Shown here: positions 46,201 to 54,043 of the stretch, in pieces
Position numbering within the stretch: the stretch's first letter is position 1
How the letters are laid out: every line of letters begins with the position of its first letter
Origin: Spirochaetota bacterium
GTDB taxonomy: Bacteria > Spirochaetota > UBA4802 > JAGODF01
DNA: 64,000 bases
Direction of reading: 5' to 3'
NCBI GenBank assembly: GCA_029974015.1
Contig: JARKUF010000010.1
Location: 107,154 to 171,153 of the forward strand
Translations under genes and position numbers: made by a program
Notes under the pieces: model-generated
Told to the model about the DNA's origin: nothing
Databases searched by the model: none
The model's input: only the letters and a program-made list of their open reading frames with translations

Positions 46201-46527
46201 CTTGCCGGATGCCACTGTGGTAATTACGCCGGTAATTTTATCGAAACACCTGAAGAGGACTTCCACGATGTCCGGGGTGACGTTCAGCGTCTTGTCCCGG
46301 ATCCCCTGCAGGAGATTTTCCATTTTATGCGCCAGATCACTCAGGCCGTTGAGGCCCACAAAGGCGGCGGAGCTTTTCAGGGAATGGGCCGCGCGGAATA
46401 TGTTGTTGATTATTTCAATCTCCTCGGGGTTCTGCTCGAGCTGGAGGAGGTTCTGGTTCAGCTCCTGAAGCTGTTCGTCGGCCTCTTCAAGAAATATATC
46501 CTGATATTCACCAAGGGTATAAGCCAT
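43282..46527 (-). CDS. cheA: CheA histidine kinase fused to a CheC-like domain
   Basis: 1081 residues. HPt with the phosphorylated H48 (RAAHSLKSSAAFVG), a CheY-binding region, a dimerisation helix pair (VSVDKLDQLLNNVGELVI), an ATPase domain (HLIRNAIDHGIE, VSDDGRGLN, ISGRGVGMNVV) and a CheW-like domain to about residue 730. After a low-complexity linker, residues about 880-1080 form a CheC/CheX/FliY-type phosphatase fold. Its first half motif lacks the catalytic glutamate (VRVLANLGITHAAENLS), while the second keeps it (ALKELGNIVGSSVINVIAE). The kinase and a CheY-P phosphatase thus share one chain. SD GGAGA precedes the start. Confidence 0.93.
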   Translation of the reverse strand: MAYTLGEYQDIFLEEADEQLQELNQNLLQLEQNPEEIEIINNIFRAAHSLKSSAAFVGLNGLSDLAHKMENLLQGIRDKTLNVTPDIVEVLFRCFDKITGVITTVASGKEPTEDLSGIIRDIERIGTGKVPGKKEAAAAPAAPAPAFKTEFNPEERRAIKRGLESGMSCCELTVFIDRSALMKSLKARLVISNLEHVSEVVKTLPDLESLGHDEEIDVFRVILLSDSSVEEIRKACDLDQITRVDMREISLKQQDDKLILRFHNTETLAEEKEEDAPALPGAPAAMEDKRSDTADAEAQDDDEDEPEKSADVGARVDKRVGMLKTVKVSVDKLDQLLNNVGELVISNSGFYKLYEELRKRSFDKSIINEFKNRMEQMSRIAKDLQSGIMKTRMVPIGGVFTRFQRLVRDLNIEFGKKVQLKIVGEETELDKKVIDAIGEPLMHLIRNAIDHGIEETEARKKYAKPDVATVTLNAYQGGNQIFVEVSDDGRGLNVDEIKRSAVKNNLATPEMVANMDNEDIYNFIFNPGFSTKQVVTDISGRGVGMNVVKEIVSELNGNVTIETEPGMGTRFVMAFPLTLAIIPAIMVKVGREMYAIPLSDVIETIKISTSDIQTIEGHEVINLRGEILSLLRLNRFVRAKSALGPDQKIPVVVVGYGNRKIGLMVDFLEGKQEIVIKSLEQNYRTVEGLAGASILGDGSICLILDISSMMNKVITEQETLSDRDRKRLREGDFIEEADYEEAVLEGPVSAAASATGAREEYRAMSAEKPTVAERTVWEKPSPPSVERTGERAESVKAEKGHARPSVSETPSVAAELDDEEDFKIISEDMPPIADTETPVVGREDEEIEKRVKDALHKFKDELRENVQGAMEGARPYDHLKEALQMDDDDLDGVRVLANLGITHAAENLSKILNKQIDLTIPDVRFIRIDKIPETIGSIDSVYIGVYMPLQGDINGTILFSFIEENGFDLIDTLWGTETGKTRELTEDGESALKELGNIVGSSVINVIAEKINMAIKPTVPTVTHDYMQATLDSILVMHSIKNDYALIMETDFFYGDDRVIGNMLVLPDTESLKLIVDKLKQ

Positions 46528-46613
46528 CTCATTTTCTCCAAATACGGCAAATTCTACTGCTGTAAATCCTTACTGCGCGCTAATTCCGCGGGGCGCATTC
46601 TTGCAACCGGACC

Positions 46614-47162
46614 TCAGGCGCGGGAGACTTCTTCCTCCGCGAAAAGGATGTTGCCAAGATTGAGAATAACAATGAGCCTGTCCTGCAGGCGCCCAATGCC
46701 CATAATGTACTCCTCCGACACGCCTTCTATGAGTTCCGACGGGGGATCGATGTTTTTCTCAGGCATTCGCACCACCTGATACACGTTGTCCACCAGAAGG
46801 CCCACAAGCTTCTCCCCAATCTCTACAACGATAATCCGGGTGAGGTCGGTGATTTTGGCCCTGGAAAGCCCGAAACGCTCCCGTACATCCACCACGGGTA
46901 TTACATTCCCTCGAAGGTTGATGACGCCCCGTACGTACAGGGGCGTGTTAGGCAGACGGGTGATCTCGGGCATTCTGAGTATCTCATGAACGGCCAGGAT
47001 GTCAATGCCGTACTCGACTTCCTCAAGCATAAAGCTCACCAGTTGGACTATCGCGTCGAGGCTTTCTTTGTCCGCTCCGGCTTCGGAGGACTGGGCATTT
47101 GCCCCGGCCGCCATGGCATTTCCTGCCCTGTTGAGTTTTTTTATGAGGTCCTGTATTTCCAT
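46614..47162 (-). CDS. cheW: CheW coupling protein
   Basis: 182 residues. A CheW domain with VQLVSFMLEEVEYGIDILAVHEIL, YVRGVINLRGNVIPVVDVRERFGL, IVVEIGEKLVGLLVDNV and ILNLGNILF, preceded by about 40 extra residues. It links chemoreceptors to CheA. First gene of the cheW-cheA-cheB run on the minus strand, 86 bases upstream of cheA. Confidence 0.94.
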   Translation of the reverse strand: MEIQDLIKKLNRAGNAMAAGANAQSSEAGADKESLDAIVQLVSFMLEEVEYGIDILAVHEILRMPEITRLPNTPLYVRGVINLRGNVIPVVDVRERFGLSRAKITDLTRIIVVEIGEKLVGLLVDNVYQVVRMPEKNIDPPSELIEGVSEEYIMGIGRLQDRLIVILNLGNILFAEEEVSRA

Positions 47163-47190
47163 AGTACGTTGACCGCCCGTTGATAATATA

Positions 47191-47322
47191 TGGCATACTC
47201 TAATTATCGGGTTTTTCCGCCCGCCAAAGGCGGACCGGAAAACCCAAGTGTCGAGTTTGCAAGTAGTTACAATCTACAGGAATCTATAGGAACCATAAAA
47301 ATTTATTATTTTTGAGGTTTCC
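47191..47322. repeat. Palindromic repeat element, copy 9, full length
   Basis: TGGCATACTCTAATTATCGGG, core TTTTTCCGCCCGCC-AAAGGCGGACCGGAAAA, then AGTTTGCAAGTAGTTACAATC and TAGGAACCATAAAAATTTATTATTTTTGAGGTTTCC. Together with the terminator below it fills the 388 bases between cheW and the FecR-type gene; no gene is seen there. Confidence 0.8.
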
Positions 47323-47496
47323 ATATACCCTGGGAGACTATACTATACAACAGTTGCTTGTAAATCAATTTTCTTCGCCACGCCTCCATTTTTTCCCGCA
47401 CCCTCAATACCGCATGCGGGGGCAACTCCCTTTTCAGCATATCGCAAAACCGCCGGAATGTATAAAAAAAGGATACGACAGCCCGCCGGCGCATGC

Positions 47497-47525
47497 AAAA
47501 AGGCCCCATGCTTTCACAGGGGGCC
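47497..47525 (-). terminator. Terminator after the FecR-PEGA-propeller gene
   Basis: On the minus strand GGCCCC, a 12-base loop, GGGGCC and then five T, 26 bases past the gene's stop codon. Confidence 0.7.
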
Positions 47526-47550
47526 GCTTTGTTAAAGAGGTCCATTGCCG

Positions 47551-49695
47551 TCAATCTCGTTTCAGCACCACGAGTCCCCCGGATTCGGTCCCGAACATGA
47601 TTTTATTTCCCGCCAGGACCACCGGCGTCGTAGGCCTTGTCTGGAGCACATAGGACCATTTCACCGATCCGCTGCTTCCATCCAGGACATAGAGCGCACT
47701 CCCGGAAATGATGAAAATTTCCCCTCCCCGCACCACGGGAGCAAGGGCAATTTCGCCTCCCAGCACGGCTTTCCAGCGCCTGCTCCCCTCCAGGTTAACG
47801 CAGTGAGCTTCACCGGCAGCAGTGAACACGAAAAGCTTATCTCCATCCAGGACCGGCCCATGGACGATGCGCCCGCCGGACCGGTAACGCCATACTTCCC
47901 GGTTTGCAGCGCAGTCATAGGAGATGATGTCGCCGTCCAGTCCGGCAAGATACAGTCTGTCGTCCCGGAGGACCTTGGATGCGCCAAGGACCCTTCCGAT
48001 TCGGGCCGATCCTTTCACCTCGCCGTCGTCGAGGCCCACCTGGTACAGAGTGCCGTCGTTTGTCGGGACGAAGAGCTTCCTTCCGCTCACGAAGGGGGCC
48101 ACGAAAACGCCGGCCCCCAGGTCCCGGGACCATTTCACCTCACCGCTTGGTGTCAGGCCATAGAGATATCCCTTTGAGGTCCCGACGTAGATACGCCCCT
48201 CATAGTACGTCATTCCGGCGCGGGAAAGAAGATGGCCGTTGATACTGCGGCTCCACTTCACATGCCCGGAGTTCCTTGAAAGGGCGATTATTTTTTCTTG
48301 TGCCGTGGCCATATATACATTTTCGCGGTCCCACACCGGGGGGGCCGTAACCGCCGCTTCGAGATCGGCGGACCAGCGGCGGGAACCTCCGGCAATGGCC
48401 TCCACGACTCCGTCCCTGCCCACATTTATGATCATGCCGTCGCCGCCTATATATGCCACGAGGGCTGAGTCGCGCGAGGAGGCCCATTTTCCGAAATCAA
48501 ATTTCCCGGCCTCCGCGGAATCGAGGCGGATATCGATGTCCTTCCTTGTATCGTCAAGGGCGAGGGCGACCGTTTTTTCCCTGTGGCCCGGGGCGCGTAC
48601 CGTAACGGTGTGGGCGCCCTTCCTGACAACGAGGGTGATATCGCCCTTCCCTTTGCGCTCCCCGTCAAGATACACCGCGGCATTCTCCGGGGTGACATCC
48701 ACGCCCAGCTCGGCGAAATCCTCGCCGGGGGCCGTTCCGGCTCCGCCCTCCGCAAAACGTTCTATGTCCCCTAAAAGTCCGGAAGAGGAGGCCCCGGCCC
48801 TCTCCACCGGCGGTACCAATGTACCCGCCGCCTTTGCGATTGCCGCAGCGGCCCCCGGGGCGCCGGACCGCAGAATTGCTTCAACTTTTTTCACCAGGGC
48901 CTCATGGGATGCCCGGGTGATCAGCAGGGACTGCCCTTCCCCCACCGCCGTTTCTTCGGCCGATACGCCGCCGGGCAATCTGGGGCTCACGCTAATCCTT
49001 CCGCGCAGGACCGTAAAGCGGACGTTCGAGCGCTCATCGACCCTGACGCCGAAACTCGTGCCGCGGACCACGGCCACGGAGGTGGGCGTCACGATTCGGG
49101 CCCTGCCGCCCCCGGCGAGCTTCCGGAAATTGAACAACACCGTACCCCGGGGTATTTCCACAGTGAGGGAATATTTGCCAGGCCCGGAATCTCCAAACTC
49201 CGCCAGGGAAAGGCCCGTATTTTCCAACAGTCTGAACCGGGCCTCATCCCCCGCGGAGAGTTCAGTCAGGGAGCTCTCACCGGAAACGACCGCGTCGCCG
49301 GGCCTAAGGAGGCCGCCGGGTCGCGCGTTGAAGGTCCCGTCGGGCCTGATGAACGTGACGCTTCCCATGGCGAGGGTGCATTGGGCCCCCTTCTCCGTCG
49401 GGGCGGCGAGGCGGTGCCAAAGCAGGGGGAGCAGGACGGCGATCGCCAGGGCCCCCAGGACGGGCAGGACCGTCCCCGTTCGAAGCAGTTCCCGAACATT
49501 AAAAATGCGTTTCTTATCCGGGGCCCCGCTATGGACTTTCCGCATAATAGAGCCGAATATTGGACCGTAAGGAAGCGATGGGGGATTTAGCTTTCCCCGT
49601 TCAAGAATCGCCAGAAACCGGTCGGCATCGATGTTCCGGTAGCGTCTTTTTCTTTTAATACGCCCGATTATGTGGGAAAATTCACGCCGTTCCAT
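47551..49695 (-). CDS. FecR-PEGA-beta-propeller membrane sensor
   Basis: 714 residues. A basic cytoplasmic N-terminus of about 95 residues, one membrane helix (TVLPVLGALAIAVLLPLLW), then a FecR domain (MGSVTFIRPDGTFNARPGG, RLLENTGLSLAE, VVRGTSFGVRVDERS), a PEGA domain (VDVTPENAAVYLDGERKGKG, APGHREKTVAL), and a C-terminal PQQ-type propeller of about six blades (VYMATAQEKIIALSRNSGHVKWS, IYVGTSKGYLYGL, LFVPTNDGTLYQV). It starts 21 bases after the ECF sigma factor, so it is the probable membrane regulator of that factor. No zinc-type anti-sigma motif is visible in the cytoplasmic part. Confidence 0.85.
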   Translation of the reverse strand: MERREFSHIIGRIKRKRRYRNIDADRFLAILERGKLNPPSLPYGPIFGSIMRKVHSGAPDKKRIFNVRELLRTGTVLPVLGALAIAVLLPLLWHRLAAPTEKGAQCTLAMGSVTFIRPDGTFNARPGGLLRPGDAVVSGESSLTELSAGDEARFRLLENTGLSLAEFGDSGPGKYSLTVEIPRGTVLFNFRKLAGGGRARIVTPTSVAVVRGTSFGVRVDERSNVRFTVLRGRISVSPRLPGGVSAEETAVGEGQSLLITRASHEALVKKVEAILRSGAPGAAAAIAKAAGTLVPPVERAGASSSGLLGDIERFAEGGAGTAPGEDFAELGVDVTPENAAVYLDGERKGKGDITLVVRKGAHTVTVRAPGHREKTVALALDDTRKDIDIRLDSAEAGKFDFGKWASSRDSALVAYIGGDGMIINVGRDGVVEAIAGGSRRWSADLEAAVTAPPVWDRENVYMATAQEKIIALSRNSGHVKWSRSINGHLLSRAGMTYYEGRIYVGTSKGYLYGLTPSGEVKWSRDLGAGVFVAPFVSGRKLFVPTNDGTLYQVGLDDGEVKGSARIGRVLGASKVLRDDRLYLAGLDGDIISYDCAANREVWRYRSGGRIVHGPVLDGDKLFVFTAAGEAHCVNLEGSRRWKAVLGGEIALAPVVRGGEIFIISGSALYVLDGSSGSVKWSYVLQTRPTTPVVLAGNKIMFGTESGGLVVLKRD

Positions 49696-49716
49696 TATTC
49701 ATCTTCCGCGCCCCGC

Positions 49717-50298
49717 CTACAAAACTCCCCGCTTTTTCAGGGCGTCGGCAATAAGCTCCAGGGCCCGCTTCATCCTCCATTTCGCCGTCCGCTCGGAACA
49801 TCCGAGAAAATCGGCTATCTCGCAGTATCTGAGGCCCTGGTCGTATCGCATCAAAAACACCATCCTGAACTTGTCCTTGAGCCTTCCGACGGCGTCCAGG
49901 AACTCAACCATATCGGAGTCTCTGATGTATTCCTCTTCCGGCGAAAGGGCCGCCGCCGACCCCCTCCTCCCTTCCCGATGCTCAGCCTTCTCCCTTTCGA
50001 AGATGCTGTCCTTTCGGGCGCTCTTTTTCCGGGAATTTTTGGAGCAGTTTACGGCAATCTGGAATATCCATGACGAAAAAGGCCGATCGTCCCGGTATGT
50101 GTCGATATGCTTAAACACCCGGATAAACACGTCATGGAACACATCCTCGGAATCATCGGCGTCGCCCAAGTAATAGTAAATGGCCCTCCGAAGTTTATCA
50201 CTATACCTGGTATACAGCTCTTCGAATGCTTTTTCACTGCCCTCCCGGAACTGACGGGCAATTTCCTCATCGCTCAGGGATTTCAGATCCAATGCCAT
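49717..50298 (-). CDS. ECF-family RNA polymerase sigma factor
   Basis: 193 residues from ATG 50298 (MALDLKSLSDEEIARQF), an upstream in-frame ATG at 50337 being less likely. Region 2: AFEELYTRYSDKLRRAIYYYLGDADDSEDVFHDVFIRVFKHIDTY and PFSSWIFQIAVNCSKNSRKK. Region 4: FRMVFLMRYDQGLRYCEIADFLGCSERTAKWRMKRALELI. The linker is charged. The adjacent FecR-type membrane protein fits a regulatory pair, with possible self-regulation. Confidence 0.93.
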   Translation of the reverse strand: MALDLKSLSDEEIARQFREGSEKAFEELYTRYSDKLRRAIYYYLGDADDSEDVFHDVFIRVFKHIDTYRDDRPFSSWIFQIAVNCSKNSRKKSARKDSIFEREKAEHREGRRGSAAALSPEEEYIRDSDMVEFLDAVGRLKDKFRMVFLMRYDQGLRYCEIADFLGCSERTAKWRMKRALELIADALKKRGVL

Positions 50299-50335
50299 TT
50301 TTACTTTAACTACTCCTGGGATGGTAATAGGATGC

Positions 50336-50520
50336 AAAAAAAGTCTCGATGGGGTGGATTATTCCGTGGATTCCGCACCGAGAAGCGATAAAAGCTCTCA
50401 AAAAGACGGTACTCTCCGAAAACTGTAGGGTTTTCGCACATGCTGTGCCACACCGCTCCCCCCGGCCCATTGGGACAACCAAGAGGGCGATAGAAATCCC
50501 GCCCGGAACGGCCGGCACAG
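50336..50520 (-). ncRNA. ssrS: Candidate 6S RNA
   Basis: A 185-base minus-strand stretch between zapA and the sigma gene with no ORF. 6S RNA genes commonly follow zapA. The ends can pair: GGGCGGGATT (50495-50504) with AATCCACCCC (50351-50360), 8 pairs with a 2x2 internal loop, as in the 6S closing stem. A terminal hairpin GCACA-GCA-TGTGC (50436-50448) is central, and a T-run follows GAGAC at the 3' end. No covariance support is available, so the call rests on position and shape. Confidence 0.4.
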
Positions 50521-50523
50521 CCC

Positions 50524-50871
50524 TTACAAGTCGGCCCTGGAATAGATGTCGCCAATGAGGCCCTCGTCGAGCATGGTGATAAGGGCCGTTGCCTTCCTCT
50601 CCAGGTCCGCCGTGAGATGGACTTTCATCTCCTTCATCTGGAAATACTCGTCGGCGATATTAAGCGCCGCTAAAATGGCAACCTGGAGCTGGTTGCTCGT
50701 AGAGAGATTGCGGCAGACCTCATCCATCTTTTCGTTCACGTACCCGGAAAGATGAAGAATATAATCCGCGTCGGCTTCCCCCTGAATAGTATAGGAGTTG
50801 CCGAATATCTGGACTTTTACCCTGTTTTCAACCCTGCTTTCTCTACTGCTCTCCGTCCTGTTCTCAATCAC
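50524..50871 (-). CDS. zapA: Cell division protein ZapA
   Basis: 115 residues. A ZapA fold: RVKVQIFGNSYTIQGEADADYILHLSGYVNEKMDEVC followed by a coiled-coil helix (QVAILAALNIADEYFQMKEMK). It bundles FtsZ filaments at midcell. GTG 50871 is supported by GGAGG 8 bases upstream. The first 17 residues are charged and extra. It lies 44 bases after the acidic coiled-coil gene, a likely partner. Confidence 0.88.
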   Translation of the reverse strand: MIENRTESSRESRVENRVKVQIFGNSYTIQGEADADYILHLSGYVNEKMDEVCRNLSTSNQLQVAILAALNIADEYFQMKEMKVHLTADLERKATALITMLDEGLIGDIYSRADL

Positions 50872-50915
50872 CGTCGCTTCCTCCCCGGGGAAATCAGGTA
50901 AGCATGGCCGGGCGG

Positions 50916-51650
50916 TCAGCGCTGGTCTTCCTCGATGATCAGAAAATCGTCGTCTTCCGGAGGCGCGGACTTCCGAGACCCCTCCCTGCTACGCCGGGGC
51001 ACTTCGTCCTCATCGATGATAATCATATCGTCGCCGGTATCGTCGATCACAATCTCGTCTTCATCGTCGTCCAGGAGGATGACATCTTCGTCCTCCTCGA
51101 CGGTCCGGGCCGGTGAGCGCTCTCCGCCGCGGCCCCTCCTTCCTTCGGACACCGTTTCTATCTCGATGTCCTCCTCTGCAGCGGCCATGTCATCGTCGAT
51201 GATGATGATGTCGTCATCAACCTCGCCGGGGCCTTCCTGCCGGACCTCCACGTTTTCCACCCGTGGCTCGTCCTCGGGCTCCGGTATTTCCGCGGCCGGT
51301 TCACGGGCCGGGGCGGGCCTTTCAGCAGCCCGCGGCTGGGCCGTCACGGGGGCAGCCCCCCCCCCCTGGAGAACATCGAGCTTTCCGAGGAGCTGGAGAA
51401 GTTTCTTTTCCAGAATTTCTTCTTTTTCCTTGAGGCCGGCCAACTCCCGGCTGGTTGCTTCCATCTCCTTTTTGATCTGCTCGATCTCACGCTCTTTTTC
51501 CTCAATGGAAAGGCGGATATCTTCGTTTTCGGCCTTGAGCCCCTCATTTTCCGATTCAAGGCCGGCATTTTCCGTCCTTAGATCGGTGATGAGCTGCAGG
51601 GCTTTGATAATGCGGCCCTCAAGCTCCTCAAGCTGCTGAATCGTGATCAT
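50916..51650 (-). CDS. Coiled-coil protein with repeated acidic/isoleucine motifs
   Basis: 244 residues. Residues 1-95 form a coiled coil (LEELEGRIIKALQLITDLRTEN through EKEEILEKKLLQLLGKL), ZapB-like in style. A proline-rich linker follows, then an acidic half with four copies of a hydrophobic-acid motif: DDDIIIIDDD, EDVILLDDDEDEIVIDD, GDDMIIIDEDE and DDDFLIIEED. Start ATG 51650 has GGAGG before it. It lies upstream of zapA, so a division role is plausible. No family recognised for the C-terminal half. Confidence 0.75.
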   Translation of the reverse strand: MITIQQLEELEGRIIKALQLITDLRTENAGLESENEGLKAENEDIRLSIEEKEREIEQIKKEMEATSRELAGLKEKEEILEKKLLQLLGKLDVLQGGGAAPVTAQPRAAERPAPAREPAAEIPEPEDEPRVENVEVRQEGPGEVDDDIIIIDDDMAAAEEDIEIETVSEGRRGRGGERSPARTVEEDEDVILLDDDEDEIVIDDTGDDMIIIDEDEVPRRSREGSRKSAPPEDDDFLIIEEDQR

Positions 51651-51913
51651 ACACTACCTCCAACCATGTCTTACCTGATACTATTTTCGGTTATTATCAA
51701 CCATGATTAAATAACAAAAAGCAGAACAATTGCGCCCATCAAAAGAATACACGAGCATGCTTTAAAGTAAACCACTAAACTGCAAGAAATCAAGACTTTA
51801 TTTCAGAAAAAAACATGGGTGGGCCTTGCCAGGCCTTCGAACTTCCGGGACCGTCTCCGCCCTGGCGCGGCCTGGCCCGTCCGGAGAACAGCGAAACGCG
51901 GCAAGCTCCGGCG

Positions 51914-52828
51914 TCAAAAAACAAGGGAGGCCGATACTCCGATAATTTCCCTGAGAAAACCGTCCCTCCGCGGCAGGGAAAAGACGCAATAGGCCTCAAG
52001 GAATCCCCGGTGGTTGAAGAAGAAACGCCCTCCAGCGCACAGCAGGAGCGGATCGACCCCCGCCCCCTCTACAGGGATGCTGTCGTTTTCCGTCCTCCGG
52101 GGATACACCCTGTGGGAATAATATGCCTCGAGAAAGGGAAGGATGGGATACGCGAGGAGCGTGTTCACCGCCAATGACACTGAAGCATAATCGTTCTTTA
52201 GCCTGTTTCTGTGAAGAAAAGCCCCGCCGCTCCACGGGTTGAGCCCCGCAAGGCTTGTAAAGGTCTTTTTCCTGCCGGGATTGATATTGAGGCCCTGATA
52301 AAAATCCTCCCCCTCGGCCTGCCGACATACGTAGAAGGCGCATCCGTGGAGAAAAACGGGGGGAATGTTCCATTGGAACGCGGCCCCTCCCATCATTTCA
52401 TTCACTCCCAGGGCGGCATTTCTCCATTCTGCGTTTCCATATACCCCCGGCCCCGTAGGCAGACGGAACATCATGGCCAGCCCGGCGTGGAAACGGCCAT
52501 CCCGCCAGTGTCCGAGGTAATACCATAGCTTCAGGAACGAATCTCCCAGAGCGTCCCCGCTATTCCCGCTTTCCCTGTGCAGGTACTGAACGGTATACCA
52601 GGCAGACAGGTTTTCCAGGACACCCAGGCCCAGGGTGGCGCTTTCCCTTCTAAAAAGCGAGTCCGATCGGATAAGGGCCGCGCCTGCGGCGATTTCGAAT
52701 TCCCCTTCCCCGAGGGTGTGGATGGTTTCGGTGAGGGGCATTGAGGCGCGGACCGGTAGGCAATATAAAAGCAAAAGCGCCGTCATCGCGGCGCCCATGC
52801 ATGTCTTTACGTTGGGTCGATCGGCCAT
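51914..52828 (-). CDS. Predicted outer-membrane beta-barrel protein
   Basis: 304 residues from ATG 52828; longer frames upstream overlap rplT. A signal-like N-terminus (TALLLLYCLPVRASMP) is followed by alternating beta strands (GEFEIAAGAALIRSDSLF, WYYLGHWRDGRFHAGLAMMFRLPTGP, LEAYYSHRVYP, ending REIIGVSASLVF with a terminal aromatic residue, as in barrels). It resembles DUF3187-type proteins but that is by eye. It follows rplT by 23 bases, perhaps by chance cotranscription. Confidence 0.65.
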   Translation of the reverse strand: MADRPNVKTCMGAAMTALLLLYCLPVRASMPLTETIHTLGEGEFEIAAGAALIRSDSLFRRESATLGLGVLENLSAWYTVQYLHRESGNSGDALGDSFLKLWYYLGHWRDGRFHAGLAMMFRLPTGPGVYGNAEWRNAALGVNEMMGGAAFQWNIPPVFLHGCAFYVCRQAEGEDFYQGLNINPGRKKTFTSLAGLNPWSGGAFLHRNRLKNDYASVSLAVNTLLAYPILPFLEAYYSHRVYPRRTENDSIPVEGAGVDPLLLCAGGRFFFNHRGFLEAYCVFSLPRRDGFLREIIGVSASLVF

Positions 52829-52851
52829 CAATGGCGGCCGGGCATTGGCCC

Positions 52852-53202
52852 TCAGGCCGCCTTCGCCGCCTCGACGATGCGCCTGAAGGCGGCGGGGTCG
52901 CTCACGGCCACTTCCGCAAGCATCTTCCGGTTTATAGAGATGCCCGCCTTGTTCATCCCGTCGATGAGAACGCTGTAGGAGATGCCGCATATACGCGCCG
53001 CCGCGTTGATCCTCATAATCCAGAGGGAGCGGAAATCGCCCTTCTTTTTGCGCCTGTGGATGTAGGAATTCTGGAGGGCCCTCCTTCTGGCGTCTTTGGC
53101 CGTTCTAAAAAGGGCGCTTCTGGCGCCGTAAAAACCCTTGGCGTCCTTGAGGACCTTTTTTTTCTTCTTTTGATGGACTCTTCCCGTCGTCGCTCTTGGC
53201 AT
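52852..53202 (-). CDS. rplT: 50S ribosomal protein L20
   Basis: 116 residues, an early assembly protein: MPRATTGRVHQKKKKKVLKDAKGFYGARSALFRTAKDARRRALQNSYIHRRKKKGDFRSLWIMRINAAAR is its usual start, followed by GISINRKMLAEVAV. In several bacteria L20 represses its own operon by binding the leader. It is the third gene of infC-rpmI-rplT. Confidence 0.97.
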   Translation of the reverse strand: MPRATTGRVHQKKKKKVLKDAKGFYGARSALFRTAKDARRRALQNSYIHRRKKKGDFRSLWIMRINAAARICGISYSVLIDGMNKAGISINRKMLAEVAVSDPAAFRRIVEAAKAA

Positions 53203-53261
53203 CTCTTTACACCTCGGAAAAATATGTTCGCTGACGGCGGCGCAGGTCCGCCATCAACCGC

Positions 53262-53459
53262 TTATGCGTAGGGCAGCATCCTCTTAACGCGGCCTTCCTC
53301 GCTCTTTGTCACGATGCTCGCCTTGCGCAGGCTCCTCTTGCGCTTGGACTTCTTCGATTCCAGGAGATGGCTCTTCCAGCCATTGGCCCTTTTGACCTTC
53401 CCGGTCTTCGTTATTTTGAAGCGCTTCTTGGCGCCGCTTTTGGTCTTTAATTTTGGCAT
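53262..53459 (-). CDS. rpmI: 50S ribosomal protein L35
   Basis: 65 residues from ATG 53459 (MPKLKTKSGAKKRFKITKTG), with GAGGAACGGCA before it; the five codons upstream are not part of L35. It ends RKASIVTKSEEGRVKRMLPYA as is typical. Located between infC (ending 15 bases upstream) and rplT. Confidence 0.96.
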   Translation of the reverse strand: MPKLKTKSGAKKRFKITKTGKVKRANGWKSHLLESKKSKRKRSLRKASIVTKSEEGRVKRMLPYA

Positions 53460-53473
53460 TGCCGTTCCTCGCA

Positions 53474-54043
53474 TTATTCGTTCTGCTTCTTCTGGTCCGA
53501 CTGGTCTTTTTTCGGCTTTTTCACCCCGAGGGCCGGGGCCACGACCATCGTAATATTCCTTCCTTCCTGGGAGGCGCTTTTTTCAATTTGGATAATGTCC
53601 TTCAGTTCCTCACGGACATTATCCATCACCTTGAAACCAAGGTCTTTGTGTACAATTTCGCGCCCCCTGAACATGATGGTGAATTTCACCTTGTCGCCGT
53701 TTTCAAGGAACTCCCTTGCATGATTCACCTTGTGCATAAAATCATGGGAGTCGATAGAGGGGCGGAACTTGATCTCCTTTACGTGGATGACCTTCTGCTT
53801 TTTTTTCGCTTCCTTCGCCTTTTTGAACTGTTCAAACCGGAATTTGCTGTAATCGATTATTTTCACCACCGGGGGGTCCTGGTTCGGCGAAATTTCCACC
53901 AGGTCCATTTCCTGCTCCCTTGCCATTGCCAGGGCTTCTGCGAAGGGAACGACCCGCGGCCCTTCATCGCCCCCGACGAGTCTCACCTCTGCGGCCCTGA
54001 TCATCTCGTTGATCCGGTGTTTCTTTGAATCGAACCTGTCTAT
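53474..54043 (-). CDS. infC: Translation initiation factor IF-3, apparent AUA start
   Basis: 189 residues if started at the ATA codon 54041-54043; a perfect AAGGAGG (54049-54055) stands 5 bases before it. The ATG at 54091 would add 16 residues and lacks a ribosome site. The protein then begins (M)DRFDSKKHRINEMIRAAEVRLVG, right for IF-3 (HRINEMI, EVRLVG, PVVKIIDYSKFRFEQ, HVKEIKFRP, GDKVKFTIMFRGREI). infC is known for unusual starts (AUU in E. coli) read poorly by its own product for autoregulation. AUA fits the same scheme. It heads infC-rpmI-rplT. Confidence 0.93.
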   Translation of the reverse strand: MDRFDSKKHRINEMIRAAEVRLVGGDEGPRVVPFAEALAMAREQEMDLVEISPNQDPPVVKIIDYSKFRFEQFKKAKEAKKKQKVIHVKEIKFRPSIDSHDFMHKVNHAREFLENGDKVKFTIMFRGREIVHKDLGFKVMDNVREELKDIIQIEKSASQEGRNITMVVAPALGVKKPKKDQSDQKKQNE

